37,867 nt of DNA from Phycisphaerales bacterium (GCA_030053995.1 JASGCP010000007.1:1-37867); one strand, 5' to 3'; positions 23,776-34,209 are shown, counted from the stretch's first letter. A program made the numbers and translations. Notes: generated from the sequence alone by a model not told the origin.

Positions 23776-25311
23776 TTATTCACCCATTCTTTTATCCAAT
23801 GTTTTTTTATTCGGTAGAAATAATATATAAATAATAGCACAAACAATCCCCCCCACAATAGGATATAATAAACCCGCTGTAAAATATTCAGGATACGGAA
23901 TAGGCTGATGTTGTACAAGTGCCATTTTGTTCAACTGCTGTTCTCGCTGAACAAAATAAGTAGCAATAGGAACAACAATCCCCCCTAACACCGTGGCACC
24001 AATATACGATATACCAAAAGAAGACGACCGAAGTTTTGTAGGAAATAAAGACATGATAAAAGGGGCAACGGTTGCATTGACAGCAACTGAAATAACAACA
24101 AAGTATAATAAATACCATGTTAAAATTATTTTTTGATGATCGGATAAAAAAATAGTTTTATTCTCTTGTCCTATCATATTTGATTGGTGATATTGCTTTT
24201 GAATTACTTCTTTCATTTTGTTTTGATAGGTATTCGTTATCGTGTAAACATCAATCGTATCATGTTTGTCATTTTTTTGAGAAGCCTTAGTAACAGTTGA
24301 TTGTAATACAAATTCTTTTTTATTATTGGTATCGACTAAATGATACATTTTTGAATATACCCCGCGTACCGATAAACTAAAAGCAATAATAGAAACAATA
24401 AACAACCACTTACTTCCATAATAATCATGATACCATCCTAACAAATAATATAGGGGAAGTGTTATTGCCAGTACAATAGCAAATAACCAGCTAGCAGTTT
24501 CTATATTAATATGTAGGGTATTTTCGATAAAAAATAACGAATAAATAGTTGCCCCATTTGATATAATTCCTGTAGCAACGCTAATACTAAAAGATAAGAG
24601 CAGCCATTTGATGTTATGAGCTTGAAAACTTTCTTTCAGAGGATTTTCAGCACATTCTTTTTTTTCTTTAAGTTTGGTATATAGCGGGGTTTCCATTAAC
24701 TTTAGCCGTATACTCAAGGAAAATAGAATTAAGAAAGCCGAAAACCAAAAGGCAATACGCCACCCCCATAATAAAAAACTATCAGGACTAAGTACAAATT
24801 TTAAAGTGGCAATGATACAAACAGAAAAGAGAACACCTAAGGAGGGCGTTATTTGTACCGATGAAGTATATCGACCCCAAAATTTATAAGGGACATACTC
24901 AGCTATATAAATGGCAGCATTGTTATATTCCCCGCCTAAAGATATCCCCTGGCATATTCTTAGTATTAACATCATAATTGGAGCAATAATGCCAATAGCA
25001 TGATAAGAGGGAATACAGCCTATTAAAAATGTACTAATCCCCATGAATGACATGGTAAAGAGTAGCGAAGCACGCCTTCCAATTTTATCGCCAATATACC
25101 CAAATACAATACTACCTAATGGTCGAAATATATATCCCACGGCATACAACAAAGTGGTAGAAAGAACAGCAAAATAAGGATTGTTAACAGAAAAAAAAGT
25201 ATATGAAATAATTGTGTTAAGACTAGCAAATGTACAAAAATCGTACCACTCAACTAAAGAACCTAATGATGATGCTAATATTACAAGCGGTATTGAATTT
25301 TGTTTTTTCAT
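23776..25311 (-). CDS. MFS transporter, metabolite:H+ symporter (MHS) type
   Basis: A 511-residue major facilitator with about 12 helices. LGSLVEWYDFCTFASL (about 15-30) is the hallmark first-helix motif of the MHS/ProP group, and GDKIGRRASLL near 78 is the MFS A-motif. GISLGGEYNNAAIYIAEY near 123 matches the MHS 'G-G-E' block. A hydrophilic insert of about 80 residues (about 333-410, from YSKMYHLVD to FLSDHQK) separates two helices of the C-terminal half, which is longer than usual. Substrates of relatives include proline/betaine, citrate and alpha-ketoglutarate; none can be assigned here. The gene lies upstream of nothing obviously functional. Confidence 0.85.
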   Translation of the reverse strand: MKKQNSIPLVILASSLGSLVEWYDFCTFASLNTIISYTFFSVNNPYFAVLSTTLLYAVGYIFRPLGSIVFGYIGDKIGRRASLLFTMSFMGISTFLIGCIPSYHAIGIIAPIMMLILRICQGISLGGEYNNAAIYIAEYVPYKFWGRYTSSVQITPSLGVLFSVCIIATLKFVLSPDSFLLWGWRIAFWFSAFLILFSLSIRLKLMETPLYTKLKEKKECAENPLKESFQAHNIKWLLLSFSISVATGIISNGATIYSLFFIENTLHINIETASWLFAIVLAITLPLYYLLGWYHDYYGSKWLFIVSIIAFSLSVRGVYSKMYHLVDTNNKKEFVLQSTVTKASQKNDKHDTIDVYTITNTYQNKMKEVIQKQYHQSNMIGQENKTIFLSDHQKIILTWYLLYFVVISVAVNATVAPFIMSLFPTKLRSSSFGISYIGATVLGGIVVPIATYFVQREQQLNKMALVQHQPIPYPEYFTAGLLYPIVGGIVCAIIYILFLPNKKTLDKRMGE

Positions 25312-25387
25312 GATTTAAAGTATGCTTAATCTTTATTTTTGTTGCGTGTAGTACCGCTTTGCTGGTTAATCTTTGAAGTTATATTTT

Positions 25388-26341
25388 TTAAGATTGGCCA
25401 TCTATCTTTTTAATTTCTTCAATTGCATCAAGAACTTGCTTGTCAGTAAAAGTGCAACAGCTCAATTCTTCACTCGTATTCTTTAGTAAACATTGAGCAT
25501 CATTACCATTATTTTGGATATGATAACAAAAAGGTTTAGTACAGGGATTTTGTAAAACAATGCCTTTAAATAAGGAATTATTTTGTATGTATGCTGGATT
25601 GATAGCTCCAAAGAAAATAATTGCAGGGGTTTGCGTAGTTTTAGCAATATGACTGGGTCCTGAATCGCTTCCAATAAAAAATGATGCATAGTGCATATAA
25701 ACGATTAAATCGTCTAATTGTTTTTTTAGCGGTTGAGCACCAGCTATAATTTTGCTATGAGCATGTTCTATTAATTGAAAAACTTCATAATTCTCTTGGT
25801 TGAGTTGTCTGATTATTTTTTCCCAATTAACACCATAAATATGTTTAAATGGTAACTGTTCATTGAGTTCTTTAATATGTAAAATTACATATTTTTTAGG
25901 GGGATAAGGATTGACATAATTACCCTGATTCAGAAAAAAAAATACTGGTGATCTTACTATGTATGGCAACCCAAAATATTGTGCGATCCATTTAACCATA
26001 TTTTCAGCTTCTAACCCTTTCTTAACATTATCGACTTCCAAGGCATGGAAATCTAATAAATTCATATCATAAAAATTAGGGAGTCCTTTTACATGAATCT
26101 GTTTTATTAGGAACTTATTAACCCAATGAAGTAATTTGACATATCGCCGGTGTAATAAGCTCATCTGTCCAATGGCTTTTAAACCTTTATAAGGATAATC
26201 TTTAAATATTGCCGGGTATTTTGTCCATATAACTACGTGCTTACCGGATTCTAATAATTGGCGTACAATAGGTTCTAATGCAATTGTATCTCCTAAATGC
26301 ATATTACGAGCATATATGTAGATAACCTGTTTTTTCATCAT
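25388..26341 (-). CDS. Glycosyltransferase family 9 (heptosyltransferase-like)
   Basis: A 317-residue GT-B glycosyltransferase of family 9, as used to add heptose to LPS core. The N-terminus YIYARNMHLGDTIALEPIV fits the G-D-x-[IV]-x-x-x-P motif. FIGSDSGPSHIAKTTQTPAI (C-terminal third) is the ADP-sugar binding region with the usual D-S-G-P-x-H. A Cys-rich patch near the end (NPCTKPFCYHI, ELSCC) is typical of the family. I place the start at ATG 26341 or the next codon because AAGGACG lies about 9 nt upstream; the reading from 26368 includes the ribosome site. It follows the peptide transporter gene in the same direction. Confidence 0.85.
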   Translation of the reverse strand: MMKKQVIYIYARNMHLGDTIALEPIVRQLLESGKHVVIWTKYPAIFKDYPYKGLKAIGQMSLLHRRYVKLLHWVNKFLIKQIHVKGLPNFYDMNLLDFHALEVDNVKKGLEAENMVKWIAQYFGLPYIVRSPVFFFLNQGNYVNPYPPKKYVILHIKELNEQLPFKHIYGVNWEKIIRQLNQENYEVFQLIEHAHSKIIAGAQPLKKQLDDLIVYMHYASFFIGSDSGPSHIAKTTQTPAIIFFGAINPAYIQNNSLFKGIVLQNPCTKPFCYHIQNNGNDAQCLLKNTSEELSCCTFTDKQVLDAIEEIKKIDGQS

Positions 26342-26377
26342 TTCGTCCTTATATATTTTGATAAACAATAGAATGGT

Positions 26378-28060
26378 TTATTTATCCTTCATAACCTCGT
26401 TTAAAGATTTAAGTTTTAATAATATAGCAAATCCTCCAAACACGGCAGCAAGGGTAAGAATTAAAAAATAATCTTTTTTGTCAACAAAACTATCCCAATA
26501 AGTAGTCATAATACCTGCTAATTTACCACCGATAGCAATGGACAAAAACATACCAGCCATCATCACCGCCGTTAAACGAGGTGGCGATAATTTTGATACT
26601 AAGGAAAGACCAATTGGACTTAATAGAATCTCACTAATTGTGAAAATAAAATATGTTAAGAACAACCAACCTGCCGCAGTTTTATTGGTGTAAACCGAAG
26701 GAACAGACAGAATGGCTAAAACCATAACAAAAGCTGATAAACCTGCAATAAAAAGAGATAAGCAAAATTTACTAGCACTCGAGGGTTCTTTATTTCTTTT
26801 GCGCAAATAGTTAAAAAAGGGTAGTATTAATAAAGTAAGTAGAATAATAAAAAAAGGGTTAATCGATTGGAAAATCTCAGCATTGACCACATCAGTCGTA
26901 CCATGCTCTATTTCACTATGAGGGACATTTGCAAAATACGGATCCGGACCCATATATTGTATTGGATGATCGTGTGCATCGACAATTTCAACCATGTGAT
27001 TATCTAACTTAGCAGTCATTCTGGGCGTATCCGACAATGCCTTGGTTATACCCAAAGGGGCAATTAACCGTTCTGTTTGTTTGCTGACCGATCGATCAGT
27101 AAACTTTTCAGCCCATAAAGTTAGTCCTGTTGCATTCTGATTGTAAATTGTCCAAAATATAATCGATACAATAAAAATGAATAACAAAGACCCTATTTTC
27201 TTTTTTTCTAAATCCTTTGCTTTGCGCCATATATCAACATAATAAGCCATAAAAAAAACAGAAGCAAAAATAAAAGCATCATTAGAACGGCTACCTAATA
27301 AACTATGATGTACCAGCAATATTGGTAAGAACCAGCCAACAAGTGCAGCTATTATGGCAGGAACAAAAATTAACAGGATAATTTTTTTCATCGACATATC
27401 ATGCGGTCCGCGTTTTGTTTTTTTATTTCCACTTTTTACTGAGGATATAAAAAATAACATGTTTAATAAACCTAACAACAAACCAATACCCGCTGCGGCA
27501 AAAGCTGCCCCCCATCCATAATTATTTCGTAAATAAGCCGCAATAAAATTACAAATAATAGCACCTAAATTAATACCCATATAATAAATGTTGTAGGCAT
27601 TATCTTTTAGGTGGTTTAATTCTTCTGTATTATATAAATTGCCCAGTAAGCTAGAGATATTGGGTTTAAAAAAACCATTGCCAACAATAATTAAGGTTAA
27701 AGAGAGTAAGAAGGTGGAAGGGGTGTTCATGGCTAAGCCAAAATATCCTAAAGCCATAACTATCCCGCCTATAAATATACTTGGTAAATATCCCAGATAG
27801 CGATCCCCAATAATGCCCCCTAGAAAAGGACTAATATATGCTAATGCAATAAAATTACCAACAATGCCACCGGCGTCTTTGTCATGGAATCCCATGCCAT
27901 TTTTGTCAATTAGATATAACAAGAAAATTCCGATCATTAAATAATAGGCAAATCGCTCCCACATTTCAGTAAGAAAAATAACATATAACCCCTTAGGATG
28001 TTTTACGCGCTGATTAGTTAAGTGATTCATAAAATTTTGATAATGGTTATATACTTTCAA
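26378..28060 (-). CDS. POT/PTR2 family oligopeptide:H+ symporter
   Basis: A 560-residue proton-coupled di/tripeptide transporter. FLTEMWERFAYYLM (about 29-42) is the signature ExxERFxYY motif of helix 1 that couples protons. GGIIGDRYLG (about 80-89) and GNGFFKPNISSLLG (about 126-139, the PTR2 signature) follow. A hydrophilic segment (about 318-400) separates the two halves, longer than in many bacterial members. An alternative start is Met11, nearer the conserved region. It probably feeds peptide catabolism; the secreted peptidases in this window may supply substrates, an inference only. Confidence 0.93.
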   Translation of the reverse strand: MKVYNHYQNFMNHLTNQRVKHPKGLYVIFLTEMWERFAYYLMIGIFLLYLIDKNGMGFHDKDAGGIVGNFIALAYISPFLGGIIGDRYLGYLPSIFIGGIVMALGYFGLAMNTPSTFLLSLTLIIVGNGFFKPNISSLLGNLYNTEELNHLKDNAYNIYYMGINLGAIICNFIAAYLRNNYGWGAAFAAAGIGLLLGLLNMLFFISSVKSGNKKTKRGPHDMSMKKIILLIFVPAIIAALVGWFLPILLVHHSLLGSRSNDAFIFASVFFMAYYVDIWRKAKDLEKKKIGSLLFIFIVSIIFWTIYNQNATGLTLWAEKFTDRSVSKQTERLIAPLGITKALSDTPRMTAKLDNHMVEIVDAHDHPIQYMGPDPYFANVPHSEIEHGTTDVVNAEIFQSINPFFIILLTLLILPFFNYLRKRNKEPSSASKFCLSLFIAGLSAFVMVLAILSVPSVYTNKTAAGWLFLTYFIFTISEILLSPIGLSLVSKLSPPRLTAVMMAGMFLSIAIGGKLAGIMTTYWDSFVDKKDYFLILTLAAVFGGFAILLKLKSLNEVMKDK

Positions 28061-28479
28061 AATAAGAATTAGGGGACGGGGATATTAAAAACGAATGTAT
28101 ATTTTTTTTATCACTATTTAAAGGGGTTTGTAAAATAGATGGTTTTTGCACGAACAAAGCTTAAAAACATACAAAAAATATGTGCACATATAAAACAAGC
28201 TAAGCCATGGATACACACGATGCGAATATCATGTGTCGCTAAGATATAGCCAAGCATCTATTTTCTTATTGCAAGTTTAAGATTTTATTTTAAAATTCTT
28301 CTCGTGCAGTTGTAAAACCTTTCTAGTTTTTACTTCATCCATGTTTCAATTGCTTCAATAAGTATGCTAACTTATGTTTTTTAAAAACACGCCCTATAAT
28401 TTTTATATTTTAAAAACTATACGCTGATACAAATAGAAAATTATTATTTACACTTTTTCATGTATTTTGCAAATACAGC
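28061..28479. other. AT-rich intergenic region without a recognisable gene
   Basis: No open frame or repeat from the two families was found. GTATTTTGCAAATACAGC directly before the ATG at 28480 resembles the sequence GTATTTTGCAAATAAA in front of the propeller lipoprotein gene (minus strand, about 19822-19838). It may be a variant -7 box that is one base shorter than consensus. Confidence 0.4.
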
Positions 28480-29685
28480 ATGAAGAATATTACCACTATA
28501 AAAAATATGTCCTATCTTTTTTTAGATAAGAAAAGTCATGATCGACTGCAACCATTTAGTCTAATTCATTCTTTTATCGACTCGCGGATTGGTTTATTTT
28601 CTTTGAAAGAACGATGGCAAAGGTTATTAAAAACTAATTTCTTAATAGATACAGTTGACTATTTACAAGGTATTTATGGGTATCCCGTTATCCAAGACAA
28701 CTATCCACTCACAGTTATTGATACAAGCGTTTTACCACTTGCCGATCATCTCCAATTTTTAAATAACTTACCACCCAATCATGCTTATTATAGTTCCACG
28801 GGCGATTTATTAGTTGCCAAGATAAATAGTTATAAACCTAATATTAGTTTGGATGAACAATTATCTTATTTAAGTAGAATCGTATCGACCGAGATACTAT
28901 ACCTTTGTGCACCGCATGAACTTTTAATACACCTCAATAAAATCCTTATTGATGATTTTATTTTTCTAAAAAATAATAGCCCTACCTTATATTGTAGTCA
29001 AGGTGTCCAAGCAATTAATAGTGATAATATATGGATTGATGAGACGGCTCGCTTATCACCGGGTTATTTGAATGCTCAAGATGGTCCTATTATTATTGGT
29101 CCTCGTGCCGTTATTTTAGAGGGTGCTTGTATTCGGGGCACAACTTCTATTGGCGAAGGTGCACTAATAAAAATGGGGGCAATGATTTACGGCACTACGG
29201 CGATAGGACATAATACAACTATTGGTGGTGAAATAAAAAATGCTATCGTCATGGACTTTAGCAACAAAGGCCATGACGGGTATATAGGCGACAGCATCAT
29301 TGCAGAATGGTGCAACTTAGGGGCGGGTACCATTATTAGCAATCTTAGAAATGACGCAGGTATTATAAAATTATGGAATCCTTTTTTGCAAAAAGAAATA
29401 GCAGTCGGTATAAAAATGGGGGCATTGATTGGTGCATATAGTAAATTAGCGATTCACAGTTCTATTAACTCGGGGTCTTATATTGGTATCAGCAATAATA
29501 TTTTTGGTGCAGATTTATGTAAACGCCGGTTAGACAATTTTATATGGGGTAATCAAGGAACGGATATATATCAACTTTCTAAAGCTTTAGAAAGTATTGC
29601 CCAGTGGAAACAATTAAAAAATCAACCTTTAGAAGAATTGGAAAAACAAATTATTACTCATATCTTTAAGAAAACATACTATTAA
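28480..29685 (+). CDS. GlmU-like sugar nucleotidyltransferase (alternate Bacteroidota type)
   Basis: A 401-residue protein of the Bacteroidota 'alternate GlmU' family, thought to make UDP-GlcNAc for the envelope. The N-terminal region (LQPFSLIHSFIDSRIGLFSLKERW, near 20-45) corresponds to the family's 'RP-x-x-D-x-R-x-G-I' segment rather than the canonical GlmU pyrophosphorylase loop. The C-terminal half (about 195-350) is a left-handed beta-helix of hexapeptide repeats, for example IIIGPRAVILEGACIRG and GEGALIKMGAMIYG, as in acyltransferases. Met10 is an alternative start. It is followed after 5 nt by tpiA, a conserved-looking operon linking sugar phosphate metabolism to cell-wall precursors. 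Confidence 0.85.
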   Translation: MKNITTIKNMSYLFLDKKSHDRLQPFSLIHSFIDSRIGLFSLKERWQRLLKTNFLIDTVDYLQGIYGYPVIQDNYPLTVIDTSVLPLADHLQFLNNLPPNHAYYSSTGDLLVAKINSYKPNISLDEQLSYLSRIVSTEILYLCAPHELLIHLNKILIDDFIFLKNNSPTLYCSQGVQAINSDNIWIDETARLSPGYLNAQDGPIIIGPRAVILEGACIRGTTSIGEGALIKMGAMIYGTTAIGHNTTIGGEIKNAIVMDFSNKGHDGYIGDSIIAEWCNLGAGTIISNLRNDAGIIKLWNPFLQKEIAVGIKMGALIGAYSKLAIHSSINSGSYIGISNNIFGADLCKRRLDNFIWGNQGTDIYQLSKALESIAQWKQLKNQPLEELEKQIITHIFKKTYY

Positions 29686-29690
29686 AATTT

Positions 29691-30455
29691 ATGCGTACGC
29701 AAATTACCGCGGCTAATTGGAAAATGAATCTTTCATACCCACAAGCCGAAGAATTAATAAAGGGACTTTTACTTCATGATATACCATTACAGCCCCATCA
29801 TCAAATAATACTTGCAATTCCTTTTCCATATTTGGACATGGCTTCTAAAAAAGTCCATAATCTTAGAAATATTGCTATTGCTGCTCAAAATTGCTACTAT
29901 GAAAACCAAGGAGCCTTTACCGGTGAGGTGAGCATACCTATGTTAGCATCTTTAGGCGTTTCGTTTGTCATTGTTGGACATAGCGAACGAAGAATCTTAT
30001 TTGGTGAAGATAACGATTGTATTCGCAAAAAATTATTGGCTTGTTGCAATAATAACATAAGACCCATATTTTGTTGTGGTGAGCCATTAGATATAAGAAG
30101 GCAAGGGGCTGAAAAAGATTTTATTGCCCAGCAATTAAAGGAATCTTTATTTTATTTATCACCAGAACAAATAAGCCAAACGATCATAGCTTATGAACCG
30201 ATTTGGGCAATTGGCACGGGACAAACTGCCACACTAGAACAAATAGAGGATATGCACCGTTCTATACGAAACCAAATAGATGCACAATATGGCAAGAATA
30301 TTGCCGATACAATCTCTATTTTGTATGGTGGGAGTGTTAAAGCAAACAATGCTACCGACATTTTCAAACAAGCTCATGTTGACGGTGGTTTAGTAGGCAA
30401 TGCTTCGCTTGTAGCACAGGAATTTATATCAATAGCTCAGAGCATGAAAAGGTAA
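29691..30455 (+). CDS. tpiA: Triosephosphate isomerase
   Basis: A 254-residue TIM-barrel enzyme interconverting dihydroxyacetone phosphate and glyceraldehyde 3-phosphate. TAANWKMNLS (6-15) supplies the Asn-Lys pair. VGHSERR (about 95-101) contains the electrophilic His. AYEPIWAIGTG (about 166-176) contains the catalytic Glu and the flexible loop. LYGGSVKANN (about 209-218) closes the phosphate site. Length and motifs are standard. It is translated from the same transcript as the GlmU-like gene and ends at a strong hairpin shared with nrdJ. Confidence 0.98.
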   Translation: MRTQITAANWKMNLSYPQAEELIKGLLLHDIPLQPHHQIILAIPFPYLDMASKKVHNLRNIAIAAQNCYYENQGAFTGEVSIPMLASLGVSFVIVGHSERRILFGEDNDCIRKKLLACCNNNIRPIFCCGEPLDIRRQGAEKDFIAQQLKESLFYLSPEQISQTIIAYEPIWAIGTGQTATLEQIEDMHRSIRNQIDAQYGKNIADTISILYGGSVKANNATDIFKQAHVDGGLVGNASLVAQEFISIAQSMKR

Positions 30456-30532
30456 AACTGTCTTTTTAATTGAGTTTATACCCATGAATCGGGCTGATGC
30501 TGTAAACAAAATGTTTTAATAATATAACCAAC

Positions 30533-30568
30533 GGTATATCTTCTATCAAAGGGGATAGAAGATATATC
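30533..30568. terminator. Perfect hairpin between convergent tpiA and nrdJ
   Basis: TATATCTTCTATC (30535-30547) pairs with GATAGAAGATATA (30554-30566) without mismatch over a 6-nt loop, extendable by two pairs. There is no long U-tract, so it may work by blocking or stabilising 3' ends of both transcripts. Confidence 0.65.
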
Positions 30569-30580
30569 ACAATATAGAAA

Positions 30581-33500
30581 TTAACTACATCCCATACTAG
30601 TACCACAATTCAAACATTTATAGCAAGTACCGCTACGCACGGTAATATGCCCACAAGTATTACAAGCTGGGGCATCCAATTGCATATTCTTAGACATTTG
30701 ATTCACCATTTTTAAATCTGCCTGTGCATTGGTATAGATATTATGATGAGCAGATACATGTAAAGAACCGTATTGATCTTTGCCCGTCACAATTGGTGTT
30801 TCTTTAGAAAAAATATTTTCTTTATCCTTTACAGGAACAATCATTGGTTCGTCTTGCACATGCACCAAATGTTCCATACCTAAGTACTCATAGCCTAAAT
30901 GTCTAAATACGAGATCAATTAATGATGTGGTACTTTTTATATTCTTGTGTCCATATACCATACCGCAGGGCTCAAATCGGGTATGTACAAATTTTTCAAC
31001 AAATTCTTCTAAGGGCACACCGTATTGCAGTCCTACCGATACTGCTATTGCAAAACAATTCATTAAGCTACGGATTGTAGAACCTTCTTTAGCAAGGTCA
31101 ACAAAAATTTCGCCTAAAGTGCCGTCATCATATTCGCCTGTTCTAATAAAAACAGTTTGGTGTCCAATTTTCGCTTTTTGGGTAATCCCCCTTCTTCTAG
31201 CAGGTAGTGTTTTTCTTTCTATAATACCACTTAATTTTCGTTTTAAACTTGTATCAGTTGAAGCTTGCATTCTATTGGTAACTTCTTCTAACAAGGTATC
31301 TAAACTAATCAATTTTAAATCAACCAAATCATTATCTATTTTTTTTTCAACAACAACAACCTCTTGCTTATCTTCATGAGTGGTTTTCTTTTTACTATCT
31401 GACTTATTACTCAGGGGTTGTGAAAGTTTAGAACCATCACGATACAAAGCGGTAGCTTTTAAGCCAATCTGCCAACTCAATTGATAACAATCGGCGATAT
31501 CATCGATTGTTGCCTCATTAGGTAGATTAATCGTTTTTGAAATAGCACCACTTAAAAAAGGTTGACAAGCCGCCATCATTTTAATATGCCCGTGTGCGTG
31601 AATATATCGGGTGCCTTTTTTTCCACATTTATTTGCACAGTCAAATATTGGTAAATGCTCTGATTTTAAATAAGGTGCCCCTTCCAACATCATACTACCA
31701 CAAACATAATCATTCGCTTCATCAATTTCTCTATCTGAGAAACCCAAGGCTTCAAGCAAAACAAAATCTGCACTACTATATTGTTCTTCATCAAAGCCCA
31801 TTCTTTTTAAACAAGGCTCGCCCAAAACATATTTATTAAAAATAAAATTAATATCAAATGCACCTTTTACCATTTGATTAACTTTAGCAATCTCTTCTTG
31901 TAAAAATCCTTTTTGCAACAATACTTGTGAATTAATATAAGGGGCACCATCAAAAGAAGCAGCACCGACTGCATATTTAATGATCGCATCAATTTCTGGT
32001 TGTGTGTATTTCAAATTTTTAAGTGCACTTGGAACGGCTTGATTAATAATTTTAAAATAGCCACCACCTGATAGTTTCTTAAACTTCACCAATGCAAAAT
32101 CGGGCTCAATACCGGTAGTATCACAATCCATGATTAGACCAATGGTACCAGTAGGGGCGATAACAGTTGTTTGTGCGTTTCTATAACCATATTTTTCACC
32201 CCATTGCAAGACAGTATCCCAAACAGTTGTAGCTTTTTTTGCTAAATACTCAGGACAATATTGGATGTTAATACCCAGTGGCTTGATATGTAATCCATCA
32301 TAAGCATCCGCATCATAAACTGCTGATCGGTGGTTATGCATCACACGCAACATATCTTTCCTATTTTCTTGATACTTATCAAAAGTACCAAGAAAGCTAG
32401 CTAGTTCAGCCGAAGTTTTGTAGGCTACGCCCGTCATAATTGCGGTTAATGCTGCAGCCATTGCTCGAGCACGTTCACTATCATAAGCAATGCCACTAAC
32501 CATAAGAATTGTGCCCAAGTTAGCAAAACCCAACCCCAATGTTCTATAATCATACGATAGTTGAGCGACTTCTCTTGAGGGGAACTGTGCCATCAGAACC
32601 GATATTTCAAGAATAACTGTCCACAAACGCGACATATACTCCAATCCTTCAACATCAACCACACATGTATCATCATTAAAGAATTTTCGTAAATTAAGCG
32701 ATGCTAAATTACAAGCGGTGTTATCCAAGAACATATACTCGCTACACGGATTGGACGCATTGATATTACCACCTTTAGGGCAAGTATGCCAATCATTAAT
32801 TGTTGTATTAAACTGCAGTCCTGGATCAGCAGATCGCCAAGCGGCATAATTAATTTGATTCCAAACCTCGCGTGCTGGAATTTTCTTGAATACACCACCG
32901 TCTGTTCTAGCTTTTAATGCCCAATCACCATCTTTTTTTAAAATCTCAAAAAAAGAATTAGGTATTCTTACTGAATTATTAGAATTTTGTCCTGATACAG
33001 TAGCATAAGCTTCACCTTCATAACTATTATCATAACCGGCTTCTACTAATGCAGCAACTTTTTTTTCTTCTTCTACTTTCCAATTAATAAATTCCATAAT
33101 TTCGGGGTGGTCCAAATCCAAACAAACCATTTTGGCGGCTCTACGAGTTGTACCACCGCTTTTAATAGCACCGGCTGCCCGATCACCTATTTTAAGAAAA
33201 CTCATTAAACCACTAGAAGTACCACCACCCGCTAACTTTTCACCTTTACCTCTGATAGAAGAGAAATTTGAGCCAACCCCAGATCCATATTTAAAAATCC
33301 TAGCTTCACGAATCCATAAATCCATAATACCGCCTTCATTTACCAGATCATCAGATACCCCCAAAATAAAACAAGCGTGAGGTTGGGGGCGTTCATAAGC
33401 ATTATCTGATTTTTTTAATATACGATCATGGGGATCTACATAATAATGACCTTGTGCTTTCCCGGTAATACCATAACTTTCAAAAAGTCCCGTATTAAAC

Positions 33501-33919
33501 CACTGCGGTGAATTAGGCACACAAGATTGATTGATTATGCTATATACCGCTTCATCATAGAATATAGTAGCATCCTTGGGCGTATTAAAATAACCATATT
33601 TTTCTCCCCATACTTTCCAACAATTAGCCATTCGATGGGCTACCTGCTTAATACTATTTTCAGACCCTAAAGTTCCATCTGGTAGGGGTACCCCTGCCTT
33701 TCTAAAATATTTCTGTGCAAGAATATCGGTAGCAATCTGACTCCAATGTGTAGGGACTTCCACATTTTTCATCTCAAAAACAACCTCGCCCTTAGGGTTG
33801 ACTATAACGCTTCTCTTTAAAGCATATTCAAATAAATCGAAAGGCGATACCCCTTCTTTTGTATAATATCGTTCAAATTGAAGACCTTTTTTTTTGATAG
33901 CAGGAGACATATTGAGCAT
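30581..33919 (-). CDS. nrdJ: Adenosylcobalamin-dependent ribonucleotide reductase (class II)
   Basis: An 1112-residue enzyme that reduces ribonucleotides to deoxyribonucleotides with a B12-derived radical, independent of oxygen. CVPNSPQWFNTG near 132, NPCSEYMFLDNTACNLASLNL near 388 (quoted by its ends) and TVIAPTGTIGLIMDCDT near 585 are the catalytic barrel motifs. A linker (about 850-900) leads to a C-terminal domain ending in CNTCGHITVRSGTCYKC and a CGTSMGC tail. This is a zinc-ribbon-like region with redox cysteines, the usual NrdJ form. The start at 33919 is supported by a -33/-7 pair upstream; Met4 is possible. It implies cobalamin uptake or synthesis elsewhere. No B12 riboswitch is visible. 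Confidence 0.97.
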   Translation of the reverse strand: MLNMSPAIKKKGLQFERYYTKEGVSPFDLFEYALKRSVIVNPKGEVVFEMKNVEVPTHWSQIATDILAQKYFRKAGVPLPDGTLGSENSIKQVAHRMANCWKVWGEKYGYFNTPKDATIFYDEAVYSIINQSCVPNSPQWFNTGLFESYGITGKAQGHYYVDPHDRILKKSDNAYERPQPHACFILGVSDDLVNEGGIMDLWIREARIFKYGSGVGSNFSSIRGKGEKLAGGGTSSGLMSFLKIGDRAAGAIKSGGTTRRAAKMVCLDLDHPEIMEFINWKVEEEKKVAALVEAGYDNSYEGEAYATVSGQNSNNSVRIPNSFFEILKKDGDWALKARTDGGVFKKIPAREVWNQINYAAWRSADPGLQFNTTINDWHTCPKGGNINASNPCSEYMFLDNTACNLASLNLRKFFNDDTCVVDVEGLEYMSRLWTVILEISVLMAQFPSREVAQLSYDYRTLGLGFANLGTILMVSGIAYDSERARAMAAALTAIMTGVAYKTSAELASFLGTFDKYQENRKDMLRVMHNHRSAVYDADAYDGLHIKPLGINIQYCPEYLAKKATTVWDTVLQWGEKYGYRNAQTTVIAPTGTIGLIMDCDTTGIEPDFALVKFKKLSGGGYFKIINQAVPSALKNLKYTQPEIDAIIKYAVGAASFDGAPYINSQVLLQKGFLQEEIAKVNQMVKGAFDINFIFNKYVLGEPCLKRMGFDEEQYSSADFVLLEALGFSDREIDEANDYVCGSMMLEGAPYLKSEHLPIFDCANKCGKKGTRYIHAHGHIKMMAACQPFLSGAISKTINLPNEATIDDIADCYQLSWQIGLKATALYRDGSKLSQPLSNKSDSKKKTTHEDKQEVVVVEKKIDNDLVDLKLISLDTLLEEVTNRMQASTDTSLKRKLSGIIERKTLPARRRGITQKAKIGHQTVFIRTGEYDDGTLGEIFVDLAKEGSTIRSLMNCFAIAVSVGLQYGVPLEEFVEKFVHTRFEPCGMVYGHKNIKSTTSLIDLVFRHLGYEYLGMEHLVHVQDEPMIVPVKDKENIFSKETPIVTGKDQYGSLHVSAHHNIYTNAQADLKMVNQMSKNMQLDAPACNTCGHITVRSGTCYKCLNCGTSMGCS

Positions 33920-33973
33920 TTTTTTTATTTATTAATTTGTATCCCCTCATTTCTGTTTATTGTATGGGGGGGG

Positions 33974-34003
33974 CAAAAGTATATTTTGTTTGTTATTTTC
34001 AAA
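33974..34003 (-). promoter_or_regulatory. Promoter of nrdJ
   Basis: On the minus strand TTTG (34000-34003), 18 nt, then TACTTTTG (33974-33981): a Bacteroidota -33/-7 pair about 55 nt before the ATG. A run of eight C follows the -7 box on that strand. Confidence 0.6.
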
Positions 34004-34209
34004 AACATTTTTTTGCACATTTTTTAAACATAAATAAAAATAAATATGTGTAGAAGTCAGAATTGATTTTGAGAATATCCCCTGCTCAAGTAAAAAAATA
34101 GTATGCACCATAATTACAAAAGCAATCTTTGCGAAAAAAATGCAGGGGAAATGTTAAAAAAAACCTAATTTGCCGTGTTAATGCAAATGTGTATTATTCT
34201 TTTTAAATG

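Noticed and set aside
33920-34150. Possible cobalamin riboswitch upstream of the B12-dependent reductase
   Set aside because: No B12-box-like sequence or suitable structured region was seen, and a plain promoter lies close to the start.
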